Part shown: in pieces, positions 34,868 to 43,207 of the stretch
How the letters are laid out: every line of letters starts with the position of its first letter
Numbering within the stretch: position 1 is the stretch's first letter
Translations under genes and position numbers: made by a program
From: an uncultured Kangiella sp.
GTDB taxonomy: Bacteria > Pseudomonadota > Gammaproteobacteria > Enterobacterales > Kangiellaceae
Assembly (NCBI GenBank): GCA_947503435.1
Contig: CANNDL010000004.1
Coordinates: 62,001 to 126,000, forward strand
Length of the DNA: 64,000 bases
Direction: 5' to 3'
The notes under the pieces: generated by a model
What the model was told of the DNA's origin: nothing
The model's input: the letters and a program-made list of their open reading frames with translations, nothing else
Database searches by the model: none

Positions 34868-36007
34868 ATGCTAATCGAACCTTTGCTAAAAGCATTGATG
34901 GATAATAAGGGATCGGATTTATTCATCACAGTGCACAGACCGCCATGTATTAAAATTAATGGTAAAATTCGTCCTGCTTCAAAATCAATGTTAACGCCAA
35001 AGCAAGTGATTGAACTGATTCATTCATCAATGACAGAGAAGCAAATTAAAGAGTTTGAAGAAACGAGCGAGTGTCAATACGCGATCAGCGTTGAAAACGT
35101 TGGTCGATTCCGTGCTTCGGCATTGATGCAAAGAAACCAGCCAGGTTTGGTTATTCGCCGTATTGAAACTAAAATTCCGACTACAGATGATTTGAAAATT
35201 CCATCAATTTTAAATGATCTGGTTATGCGCAAGCGCGGTATTATTATCTTTGTAGGCGCTACGGGTACTGGTAAATCTACTTCATTAGCGGCGATGATTG
35301 GTCATCGAAACAGAAATTCCCAAGGGCATATTATTTCGGTAGAAGATCCTATCGAGTATGTGCATCGCCATGACCAATGTATTATTACTCAGCGTGAAGT
35401 AGGAATTGACACTGAGTCTTTCGAAATCGCTTTAAAAAATACGCTGCGACAAGCTCCCGATGTCATCCTTATTGGTGAGGTGCGTTCGCATGAGACTATG
35501 TCGAATGCGATAACGTTCGCAGAAACAGGTCATTTATGTTTGTGTACCTTGCACGCCAATAATGCTAACCAAGCGATTGACCGTATATTGCACTTCTTCC
35601 CAAAAGAAGAACATTCTCGAGTGTTGATGGATTTATCTTTGAATCTTGAGGCTATTATTGCGCAGCAGTTAGTTCCAACTGTTGATGGCAAGGGGCGTCG
35701 TGCGGCAGTTGAAATTATGATTAATACTCCTTTAATGTCTGATCATGTGCGCAAAGGTGAAGTGCACTTGATGAAAGAATTAATGGCGCGTTCTCGAGAA
35801 GCTGGTATGCAAACTTTCGATCAAGCGCTTTTCGATCTTTACGTTGAAGGCTTTATTAGTTACGACGATGCACTTTTATATGCCGATTCTGCAAACGATT
35901 TGCGCTTGCGTATTAAGCTACATGAAAAAGATGCTTCAGCACTGGAAGACTCAACGGATGGGCTAACCATGCAGGCAGACGAAGATGTATCTGTAAATAT
36001 GTTTTAG
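34868..36007 (+). CDS. pilU: PilT-dependent retraction ATPase PilU
   Basis: 379 residues. A paralogue of PilT that boosts retraction force in a PilT-dependent way. Walker A is GATGTGKST (130-138); the region IIFVGATGTGKS is followed by ISVEDPIEYVHRHDQC and the Walker B PDVILIGEVR. The C-terminal acidic tail after residue 350 is typical of PilU and absent from PilT. Cotranscribed with pilT. Ends at a hairpin shared with ruvX. Confidence 0.96.
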   Translation: MLIEPLLKALMDNKGSDLFITVHRPPCIKINGKIRPASKSMLTPKQVIELIHSSMTEKQIKEFEETSECQYAISVENVGRFRASALMQRNQPGLVIRRIETKIPTTDDLKIPSILNDLVMRKRGIIIFVGATGTGKSTSLAAMIGHRNRNSQGHIISVEDPIEYVHRHDQCIITQREVGIDTESFEIALKNTLRQAPDVILIGEVRSHETMSNAITFAETGHLCLCTLHANNANQAIDRILHFFPKEEHSRVLMDLSLNLEAIIAQQLVPTVDGKGRRAAVEIMINTPLMSDHVRKGEVHLMKELMARSREAGMQTFDQALFDLYVEGFISYDDALLYADSANDLRLRIKLHEKDASALEDSTDGLTMQADEDVSVNMF

Positions 36008-36021
36008 TCTTGTACTAAACT

Positions 36022-36051
36022 AAAAAAGCCTAGCATTCGCTAGGCTTTTTT
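36022..36051. terminator. Bidirectional terminator between pilU and ruvX
   Basis: A 7-bp perfect stem (GCCTAGC / GCTAGGC) with an ATTC loop, flanked by six A and six T, so it works on both strands. The hairpin contains the ruvX stop codon and its last codons. Confidence 0.92.
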
Positions 36052-36485
36052 AGTGTTGAAGAATGCTCTTCAAAAAAACTTTGTAAAATCAATTCGGCTG
36101 CAAAAGCATCAATTTCTTGGTTCACTTTTTTATAGCCGCCCATATCAAATAAATATTCTCGAACTTCCACGGAGCTTAATCTTTCGTCATGGAAGAAAAT
36201 TGGCAAGCCAAATCTACCATGTAAGCGATTGCCAAATTTTTTCGCCTTTTTAGTAATGACTTGTTCAGTGGAGTCCATATTTAATGGCAAACCCACAACG
36301 AAAGCTTGGCATTGCCATTCATTAACAATGGCTTCAATTTGTGTCCAGTTTGGCTGGTCATTTTGGCAATTTAGAATGGTTAGGGCTTGTGTGTTGGTTG
36401 TGAGTGAATTACCGGTAGCAACGCCGATCCTTTTCTCACCATAATCGAAAGCTAGAAACCGAATATATTCTTGAGTGGAGCTCAT
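36030..36485 (-). CDS. ruvX: Holliday junction resolvase-like protein RuvX/YqgF
   Basis: 151 residues from ATG 36485, whose codon overlaps the yqgE stop (TAATG). The frame is open 12 codons further upstream, but this start gives MSSTQEYIRFLAFDYGEKRIGVATG, the normal opening of the RNase H-like fold. Catalytic acids are Asp in FDYGEKRIGVA, Glu in HDERLSSVEV and Asp in EIDAFAAELILQ. The family is linked to 16S rRNA 5'-end processing. The order yqgE-ruvX is conserved. Confidence 0.94.
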   Translation of the reverse strand: MSSTQEYIRFLAFDYGEKRIGVATGNSLTTNTQALTILNCQNDQPNWTQIEAIVNEWQCQAFVVGLPLNMDSTEQVITKKAKKFGNRLHGRFGLPIFFHDERLSSVEVREYLFDMGGYKKVNQEIDAFAAELILQSFFEEHSSTLKKPSEC

Positions 36486-37051
36486 TAAGCATGTCCTTCT
36501 TGCGGGCTTAGTTGAGTCCAATCAATACCCAAGAGCTGCATCGACTGTTGCCAAATTTCAGTTACAGGAGTATCAAATAATAATGACTCATTGGCTTTAA
36601 CAAATAACCAAGAGTTTTCTTCGATTTCTTTTTCTAATTGACCTTTTTCCCATCCGGCATAACCTAATGCAATGCTGGCTTTTTTAGGTCCTTGATTAAG
36701 AGCAATGGCAGTCAAAATATCTTCGGAAGTGGACAGTGCGATTTGATCGGTTACCGTTAAACTTGAGTCCCAATTGCCGATAGGACTGTGCAAAATAAAG
36801 CCTCGCTCTGGAGATACTGGTCCACCTGCGAGTAATTTTGTTTTAAGTTCAGGAGTGTCTAAAGTAGCAAACTCCAAATGTTCAAAGAGTTCACGATAGT
36901 TAGCTTCCAATGGCGCATTGAGAACTATTCCAAGCGCACCTTCTTCGCTATGCTCACATAGGTAAGTGACACTTCTGCCAAAGAAGGGATCTTCCAAGCT
37001 GGGCATTGCGATCAATAAATGATCGGCTAGGGAGTTTATATGTTGCATCAA
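36485..37051 (-). CDS. yqgE: UPF0301 protein YqgE/AlgH
   Basis: 188 residues. Opens with INSLADHLLIAMPSLEDPFFGRSVTYLCEHSEEGALGIVLN, a family hallmark; GGPVSPERGFILH and ALGYAGWEKGQLEKEI follow. Called AlgH in Pseudomonas; biochemical role unresolved. It overlaps the ruvX start and lies 36 bases downstream of the tonB-like gene. Confidence 0.95.
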   Translation of the reverse strand: MMQHINSLADHLLIAMPSLEDPFFGRSVTYLCEHSEEGALGIVLNAPLEANYRELFEHLEFATLDTPELKTKLLAGGPVSPERGFILHSPIGNWDSSLTVTDQIALSTSEDILTAIALNQGPKKASIALGYAGWEKGQLEKEIEENSWLFVKANESLLFDTPVTEIWQQSMQLLGIDWTQLSPQEGHA

Positions 37052-37087
37052 TAAATTATAACAGTAATTAGAATTAAGAAATAAAAT

Positions 37088-37996
37088 TTATTTGTTGGAG
37101 TGGCTAGTCACGCCAGCTCCCGGATCGAAGTCCATCCGGCGGACAAACTCTAATTGATTGCCTTTTTTTAGAATCGATTCAGGCAAAGAATCATAAGGCG
37201 CTGCTAATCGAATAAGTTCTTTAGCCGTTTCATCAATTAAGGTATTCCCTGAGCTTTTTTGGATGGAAACTAAAACCAGTTGACCTTCTCGGCCAATGAT
37301 AACTTTTATCGTTGGCGAGCCTTGACCTAGCTTGTGCGAAATTGGCACGTAATGTTGGTTACCTACATCCAAGACTTTATTCCTCCAAGCTTCCAAATAA
37401 GGGGCTTCATCTGGAGATGCTATCACTGAAGCTGAAATCCCTTTTTTATTTTCACCTCGGGTTGCAATATTGTCATTCAGCGATTGCTCTAGGTTCAATT
37501 GTTTAAGTAATTCAGGCTCAGGACTTTCTTGAGTTACTCGTTCAATGTCTTGTTGTATTTCTTTTGGCGTATCTTCTATGTTTTGTACTACTTTAAACTC
37601 ACTTTTCCCGCTCGAAGCAATGATAGTTTTATTCGCCTTCATTTGGGCTTGTTCCGGTGTGACTTCTAAACTTGGCGTGGTAGTTACACCTTCTGTTGAT
37701 TTAAAGTGTTCTAACTCAGTGGTCGGTCGCTCTGCTATTTGATTATCACCAGCACCGATTTGATTATTTTGGCCAATAAAATCGGCTTCCTTTGGTGGTT
37801 CAAGGCTAGAGCGATGCGCTAGAGTAACATCTAAAGATAACGGGATAGGACTAGACTCCGCGCTTGGTAATACAAAACGCACTCCAAAAATCACAATAAA
37901 GTGCAATGCAAGAGCAAAAAATATAGCAAATCTTAGCCGATCGGTTTCAGTCACCGGTGAGCTTTTGAGTTTGATCAGATCCTTGTTTTTGGCCAT
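37088..37996 (-). CDS. tonB: TonB-like energy transducer (TonB3 position in the pilus locus)
   Basis: 302 residues. One N-terminal membrane helix (RLRFAIFFALALHFIVIFGVRFVL, about 20-43), a periplasmic linker, and a TonB C-terminal domain (about 205-290: YLEAWRNKVLDVGNQHYVP, PTIKVIIGREGQLVLVSIQKSSGNTLID). It lacks the Pro-Glu/Pro-Lys-rich rod of classical TonB. In Pseudomonas the gene in this place (tonB3, between gshB and yqgE) is needed for twitching motility, so a link to pili rather than iron uptake is likely. No exbB or exbD is nearby. Confidence 0.88.
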   Translation of the reverse strand: MAKNKDLIKLKSSPVTETDRLRFAIFFALALHFIVIFGVRFVLPSAESSPIPLSLDVTLAHRSSLEPPKEADFIGQNNQIGAGDNQIAERPTTELEHFKSTEGVTTTPSLEVTPEQAQMKANKTIIASSGKSEFKVVQNIEDTPKEIQQDIERVTQESPEPELLKQLNLEQSLNDNIATRGENKKGISASVIASPDEAPYLEAWRNKVLDVGNQHYVPISHKLGQGSPTIKVIIGREGQLVLVSIQKSSGNTLIDETAKELIRLAAPYDSLPESILKKGNQLEFVRRMDFDPGAGVTSHSNK

Positions 37997-38002
37997 AAGA
38001 TT

Positions 38003-38953
38003 CTATGAAGCGATTTTTTCCTCAATGGCATCAAATAGTTTGCCGGCGATATTTATACCGAATTCATCCTCTAATTCTCGCATACAAGTTGGGCTAGTAA
38101 CGTTGATCTCAGTAACATATTCACCAATCATATCTAATCCGACAAAGTAGAGTCCGCGTTTTAATAAGTCAGGTGCTATTTTTTCAGCTATGGTTTTCTC
38201 TGCCTGGGTGATTGGCATAGGAATACCGCTGCCGCCAGCTGCCAAATTGCCCCGAGTTTCCCCTTTAGAGGGAATTCTTGCCAAGGTATAAGGGATAACT
38301 TCTCCGTTAACTATCAAAATGCGTTTGTCTCCATCAACAATTTGAGGAATAAAGGTTTGCGCCATGGACAGTTGCTGCCCATGCTGAGTTAAGGTTTCGA
38401 TTATTACTGAAACATTGGGGTCTTGGTCTTTTACCCTAAAAATAGAGGCTCCACCCATACCGTCGAGTGGTTTCAAAATGACATCTTTTTCTTGTGCCAC
38501 GAAGGCTTTTAGCTTGTCTTTGTTAGCGCTGACCAAGGTGCTAGGAGTAAACTGTGGGAACCATGCAGTAAATAGTTTTTCATTGCAATCTCTCAGACTT
38601 CTTGGATGGTTCAGCACTAAGGTGCCTGCTTCTTGAGCAAGTTCTAGTAAATAAGTACTGTAGATATAGTCCATATCAAAAGGAGGATCTTTACGCATAA
38701 AAACAGCATTGAAATCAGATAGAGTCCTTGATACTCTGCCTTTGGATTGATAGTGAGCGCCAACTTTATTTTCAACGTCAATCACTTCACAAGTCGCAAT
38801 TACAAGATTTTTTTCTAGGCTTAAGTCCTGCGGTTGGCAATAACAAAGTTCCCAGCCACGTTTTTTCGCTTCTAATAAAAAGCCAAAACTAGTGTCTTTC
38901 TTGATATTTATGGACTCGATTGGGTCCATGATCATTAATAATGAATGGCTCAT
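38003..38953 (-). CDS. gshB: Glutathione synthetase
   Basis: 316 residues from ATG 38953, the same length as E. coli GshB; the frame is open upstream to a TTG at 38977, which is less likely. An ATP-grasp enzyme joining gamma-glutamylcysteine and glycine. Signatures are IMDPIESINIKKDTSFGFLLEA, VLKPLDGMGGASIFRV and GLDMIGEYVTEINVTSPTC. It lies 6 bases before the tonB-like gene and is divergent from pilG; the same arrangement is known from Pseudomonas. Confidence 0.96.
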   Translation of the reverse strand: MSHSLLMIMDPIESINIKKDTSFGFLLEAKKRGWELCYCQPQDLSLEKNLVIATCEVIDVENKVGAHYQSKGRVSRTLSDFNAVFMRKDPPFDMDYIYSTYLLELAQEAGTLVLNHPRSLRDCNEKLFTAWFPQFTPSTLVSANKDKLKAFVAQEKDVILKPLDGMGGASIFRVKDQDPNVSVIIETLTQHGQQLSMAQTFIPQIVDGDKRILIVNGEVIPYTLARIPSKGETRGNLAAGGSGIPMPITQAEKTIAEKIAPDLLKRGLYFVGLDMIGEYVTEINVTSPTCMRELEDEFGINIAGKLFDAIEEKIAS

Positions 38954-39078
38954 TGTAAATGTCGTATAAGGAATCAATGGCTTAGGGTAACATTAAAGCC
39001 AAAATAGGATCTACGAATTATAAACAAACTGAATGTAAAAATTCCTGACGATGAACTAATAAAACAGTTGCAACGAAG

Positions 39079-39088
39079 GCGCTAGCGC
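39079..39088. promoter_or_regulatory. Palindrome in the gshB-pilG intergenic region
   Basis: The 268-base divergent interval (38954-39221) holds the perfect palindrome GCGCTAGCGC inside a 16-base near-palindrome (AAGGCGCT / AGCGCTTT). An AT-rich stretch with TATATTTAAATA lies 10 bases downstream. This could be an operator near a pilG promoter, but no regulator can be named. The rest of the interval shows no ORF or RNA gene. Confidence 0.3.
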
Positions 39089-39221
39089 TTTAGGCTATAT
39101 TTAAATAGGAGCTTTACTAGCTACAGAAAAGTATGTTAGAAAGGATAGGTTAGAAAGAAATTTAAGTTTTTAAGCTAACCTATTATTTAATCTAGTTATT
39201 TTTTATTTGGGTATCCCAACA

Positions 39222-39605
39222 ATGAGCGATTTATTTGCAGGACTAAAAGTCATGGTTGTGGACGATAGTAAAACCATTCGTCGTACCGCAGAGACTTTAT
39301 TGAAAAAACAAGGATGTGAAGTGGTTACTGGTGTTGATGGATATGACGCCTTATCCAAAATAGCCGATTATAAACCTGACATCATTTTTATTGATATTAT
39401 GATGCCGCGTTTAGATGGCTATCAAACCTGTGCTTTAGTAAAAAGTAATAAGGAATTTGGCAAGACTCCTATCATCATGCTGTCGAGTAAAGATGGCGTT
39501 TTCGATAAAGCGAAAGGTCGAGTGGTGGGTTCAGATAATTATCTGACCAAGCCTTTTAGCCGAGATGAGCTTTTAGATGCGATTAGTGGTCAATTAGACA
39601 AATAA
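39222..39605 (+). CDS. pilG: Twitching motility response regulator PilG
   Basis: 127 residues from ATG 39222; the frame is open five codons upstream to a TTG. A stand-alone CheY-like receiver: acidic pocket VVDDSKTIRR, phosphorylated Asp58 in FIDIMMPRLDG, and the Lys in YLTKPF. GLKVMVVDDSKTIRRTAETLLKKQG is nearly invariant in PilG. Phosphorylated by ChpA, it promotes pilus extension (through PilB and FimX/cAMP in Pseudomonas). First gene of the Pil-Chp cluster. Confidence 0.96.
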   Translation: MSDLFAGLKVMVVDDSKTIRRTAETLLKKQGCEVVTGVDGYDALSKIADYKPDIIFIDIMMPRLDGYQTCALVKSNKEFGKTPIIMLSSKDGVFDKAKGRVVGSDNYLTKPFSRDELLDAISGQLDK

Positions 39606-39671
39606 ACGCATTATGACTAATGGTTAGTGTTTTGCTAACTTCGATATACGAATTTAAGAGGTAAATTTGAT

Positions 39672-40037
39672 ATGGCGCGAGTATTAATTGTGGATGATTC
39701 TCCCACAGAAGCTCATATCCTGACTGGAATTTTAGAAAAGAATGGACATCAGGTAATTACAGCTCCAGACGGTGAGTCAGGAATTGTATCGGCAAAGGCG
39801 AATAATCCAGACGTAATTTTAATGGATGTGGTCATGCCAGGTCTTAATGGTTTTCAAGCTACAAGACAGCTTAAAAAGGATGGCACTACCTCTTCGATAC
39901 CAGTGATAATAGTATCCACCAAGTCTCAAGCAACTGATAGAGTTTGGGGTATGCGTCAAGGGGCTAACGATTACATCACCAAGCCTGTTGATGAAAAAGC
40001 CTTGATTGAGTCTTTGAATAACGTATTAGGTGGATAA
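39672..40037 (+). CDS. pilH: Twitching motility response regulator PilH
   Basis: 121 residues; a second CheY-like receiver with Asp52 in ILMDVVMPGLNGFQATRQL and the conserved Lys in DYITKPVD. PilH opposes PilG, acting as a phosphate sink or promoting retraction. It follows pilG by 66 bases and precedes pilI by 5. Confidence 0.96.
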   Translation: MARVLIVDDSPTEAHILTGILEKNGHQVITAPDGESGIVSAKANNPDVILMDVVMPGLNGFQATRQLKKDGTTSSIPVIIVSTKSQATDRVWGMRQGANDYITKPVDEKALIESLNNVLGG

Positions 40038-40042
40038 TCGAT

Positions 40043-40603
40043 ATGGCAAAACAAAACAGTAATACATCGATGGAATTGGTTGAACTGTTAACGACTATTG
40101 TCGATCGTAGTCGTAGCCATAAAGATTCATTACCCGAACATGATGTTCGTGGTACATCCTTTTGGAGTGGGGTAAGTTTTACTTTAAGTGGTGTCGACTA
40201 TTTGGCACCGCTTGATGAAATTACTGAAATTATTCCTGTTCCAGAAACAACCAAAGTTCCAGGGGTAAAACCTTGGTTGAAAGGTGTCACCAATGTTCGT
40301 GGTGTCCTTTTAACACTTATCGACCTGCAAGAATTCTTAGGTCGTTCTTCCTCCAGAAATGTTTTAAACCAGCGTGTTCTAGTTCTTGATCAACAAGGTT
40401 CTTATTTAGGGCTAGTGGTTGATGAAGTGACGGGTATGCAGCATTTCGACCAAAGTGATTTAAAAGAAGAAGGACTAACTGCAGATGCAGCAGTCGCGCC
40501 CTATGTAGTAGGTGCATTTGAGCGCGATCAGGGGTTATGGCGAATTTTTGGTATGAAAGAGCTGGCAGAAAGTGCGGCGATTCACCAAATTGCCATTGTA
40601 TAG
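40043..40603 (+). CDS. pilI: CheW-like adaptor PilI
   Basis: 186 residues. A CheW domain occupies about 30-175: FTLSGVDYLAPLDEITEIIPV, LKGVTNVRGVLLTLIDL and LGLVVDEVTGMQHF. PilI links the chemoreceptor PilJ to the kinase ChpA. Encoded between pilH and pilJ in the usual order. Confidence 0.95.
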   Translation: MAKQNSNTSMELVELLTTIVDRSRSHKDSLPEHDVRGTSFWSGVSFTLSGVDYLAPLDEITEIIPVPETTKVPGVKPWLKGVTNVRGVLLTLIDLQEFLGRSSSRNVLNQRVLVLDQQGSYLGLVVDEVTGMQHFDQSDLKEEGLTADAAVAPYVVGAFERDQGLWRIFGMKELAESAAIHQIAIV

Positions 40604-40653
40604 ATTTAAATAAAAACGAAATAGTTATTTGATTAACGTCTCGGGAGCAACTC

Positions 40654-43068
40654 ATGAGTGAGACCACTGTAAAAAAAGGCCGATCAGGCTCAAGTTTTAT
40701 CATCTTCCTATTGGTGCTAACGCTATTAGCATTCGCCGCCAACGCAATTTATGGCGCGATCCAATCAGGCAACGTAACCAAGCGAATTGCATTAGCTTCA
40801 GAAATGAAGGTATTGTCGCAGCAGATATCAACTAACGCCACCGAGGCGGCAAAAGGTACCCAAGCGGCCTTTAGCGAGTTGGATGAAGCTTCGAATAAGT
40901 TTAATGCCAATCTGCGGAACTTAATTGACGGTGATAATATTGCTGGCTTACCAGCAGCACCAGTGGCGATTAATAGCAATCAACTGGCTGCTTTGAACAC
41001 GCTTTGGCAAGACGTAAAAGCCAACGCAGACAGGATTTTGGAAAACCGAACTGTTGTTAATCAAATGTTCACCAACGCAAATGATTTGGATGGATTGATT
41101 CCAAATATGCAGCGTGAGTACGATAACGTGATTGATACTCTGCTGGACACTCGCTCAAATGGTGATGAAATTCACCAAGCGACGCGTCAAAAATGGTTAG
41201 CAGAACGTATTTCCTCGGGTTTACAGAAAGTACTTCGTGGCGGTGAAGAAGCTAAGTTAGCTTCTGAAGATTTTGGCCAAGACGTTGATACCTTTGGTGC
41301 TTATTTAGAAGGCCAGTTAAGTGGCGATGAAATTTTAGAAATTAGACGTGTTGCAAATGCTGGTGCTCGCTCCTCACTAGATGCAATCGTTGATGTTTAT
41401 CAAAACGTTTCTGATAAAGTTGACTACATTGTTTTCAGTACGCCTAAACTGTTCCAAGTACAAGAAGCATCCGATGCAATTTTTGCCAACTCAGAAGGCC
41501 TGCTTTCTTCTACTGAAGCGGTAGAAAATGCATTTAGTAGCACTACTACTAGTATCACCGATTTTGGTAGCACTACGATATCAGGTGCTCTGTTCGTATT
41601 GATTCTTTTAATGCTCGTATTACTTTATTTAAGTCAACGTAAAGCGGAAAAAGCGCGTTTAGCAGATTCAGAAGTTGCAGCGGAAAAAGAAAAAGAAGAA
41701 AACGCTCAGAACCAGGAAGCGATTATTCGATTACTGGATGAGATTGACGCCTTAGCAGATGGTGACTTAACCGTTAAAGCAACGGTAACAGAGGATTTCA
41801 CAGGTGCGATTGCTGACTCCTTTAACTTAACCATTGACCAACTACGTGGCGTGGTAGGAACCATTAACACGGCGGTTGAACAGGTAACAAAATCTACAGA
41901 AGATACCCAGCAAACTTCTGAGGCATTGGCTGAAGCTTCTCGCCAACAAGCGCAAGAGATTACAGGAGCATCGGCGGCAATTAACGAAATGGCCGTGTCG
42001 ATTGAGCAAGTATCTACTAACGCTGCGGAATCATCACAGGTTGCGGAAAAATCGGTAGAAATCGCGAAAAAAGGCGGTGAAGTTGTACGTAATACCATTA
42101 AAGGTATGGACACGATTCGTGAACAGATTCAAGAAACTTCGAAACGTATTAAGCGTCTTGGTGAGTCGTCTCAAGAGATTGGTAACATCGTATCGCTTAT
42201 TAATGATATTGCTGATCAAACGAACATTCTGGCACTAAACGCGGCGATTCAGGCATCGGCAGCTGGTGAGGCCGGTCGTGGTTTCGCGGTTGTTGCGGAT
42301 GAGGTACAGCGACTGGCGGAGCGTTCTGGTAACGCGACGAAGCAGATTGAAGCGCTGGTTAAAACGATTCAGAACGATACAAACGAAGCGGTAATCTCGA
42401 TGGAGGATACAACTTCTGAGGTTGTTCGTGGTGCTCGCTTAGCACAAGACGCGGGTGTATCGCTGGAAGAGATTGAAAACGTATCAACTAACTTAGCTGA
42501 CTTGATTCAGTCGATTTCGAATGCTGCGCGCCAACAGGCTGCATCAGCAGGTCACGTATCAAATACGATGACTATTATTCAGGAAATTACATCGCAAACT
42601 TCTGATGGTACTACTGAGACGGCTCGTTCGATTGGTGAGTTGGCCGAACTTTCTGAAGAGTTAGGTCGTTCAGTATCCGGTTTTAAACTGGATTCAAGTA
42701 ATGAAGATTACTTCTCAAGTGATACTGCGGCAGTTGCAATGGACGAAACTGGTTTCGATGATACTTCTTTTGAAGATACCGGCCTAGAAGAGTCTGGCTT
42801 TGATGGCGAAGAAATTGATGATTTATTAGAGCAATCTGAAGAAGAGTTGGAAAAAGCAGAAGAAGCTTTAGAGAACGCTGAAGAAGAGATTGAGGAAATA
42901 GAAGATCAATTAGAAGATTTGAATGATGATTTTTCTGAATTGGATATCGATAGTGAATTGGACGAAGCCGTTGAGGAACTTGAAGTTGAAGGTGGTGAGG
43001 AAATCGATTCAGCATTAGAAGAGCTGGATGATCTTTTGGAAGATTTTGAACCAGAGAAAAAAGACTAG
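40654..43068 (+). CDS. pilJ: Methyl-accepting chemotaxis protein PilJ with acidic C-terminal extension
   Basis: 804 residues against about 680 in Pseudomonas. Membrane helices near 11-33 and 306-327 bracket a periplasmic sensor region with PilJ-type content. A HAMP-like segment (about 355-410) and the MCP signalling coiled coil follow, with hairpin tip AIQASAAGEAGRGFAVVADE near 530-548. The last 120 residues are an unusual, strongly acidic helical tail (EEELEKAEEALENAEEEIEE) not seen in typical PilJ. PilJ senses pilin-linked surface contact and controls ChpA. In this cluster no pilK methyltransferase gene follows. Confidence 0.95.
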   Translation: MSETTVKKGRSGSSFIIFLLVLTLLAFAANAIYGAIQSGNVTKRIALASEMKVLSQQISTNATEAAKGTQAAFSELDEASNKFNANLRNLIDGDNIAGLPAAPVAINSNQLAALNTLWQDVKANADRILENRTVVNQMFTNANDLDGLIPNMQREYDNVIDTLLDTRSNGDEIHQATRQKWLAERISSGLQKVLRGGEEAKLASEDFGQDVDTFGAYLEGQLSGDEILEIRRVANAGARSSLDAIVDVYQNVSDKVDYIVFSTPKLFQVQEASDAIFANSEGLLSSTEAVENAFSSTTTSITDFGSTTISGALFVLILLMLVLLYLSQRKAEKARLADSEVAAEKEKEENAQNQEAIIRLLDEIDALADGDLTVKATVTEDFTGAIADSFNLTIDQLRGVVGTINTAVEQVTKSTEDTQQTSEALAEASRQQAQEITGASAAINEMAVSIEQVSTNAAESSQVAEKSVEIAKKGGEVVRNTIKGMDTIREQIQETSKRIKRLGESSQEIGNIVSLINDIADQTNILALNAAIQASAAGEAGRGFAVVADEVQRLAERSGNATKQIEALVKTIQNDTNEAVISMEDTTSEVVRGARLAQDAGVSLEEIENVSTNLADLIQSISNAARQQAASAGHVSNTMTIIQEITSQTSDGTTETARSIGELAELSEELGRSVSGFKLDSSNEDYFSSDTAAVAMDETGFDDTSFEDTGLEESGFDGEEIDDLLEQSEEELEKAEEALENAEEEIEEIEDQLEDLNDDFSELDIDSELDEAVEELEVEGGEEIDSALEELDDLLEDFEPEKKD

Positions 43069-43207
43069 TTTATAGAAGTTTATAAACGCTATGTAAAGCA
43101 TGGGGAAGGATAGTTCTTCCTCATGAAACTACAACAAGATTTAAAATTTATTGAAGGAATAACCAATAAAAAAGCAATAAATTTTAGATGGCGACAACGG
43201 TGTCAAG

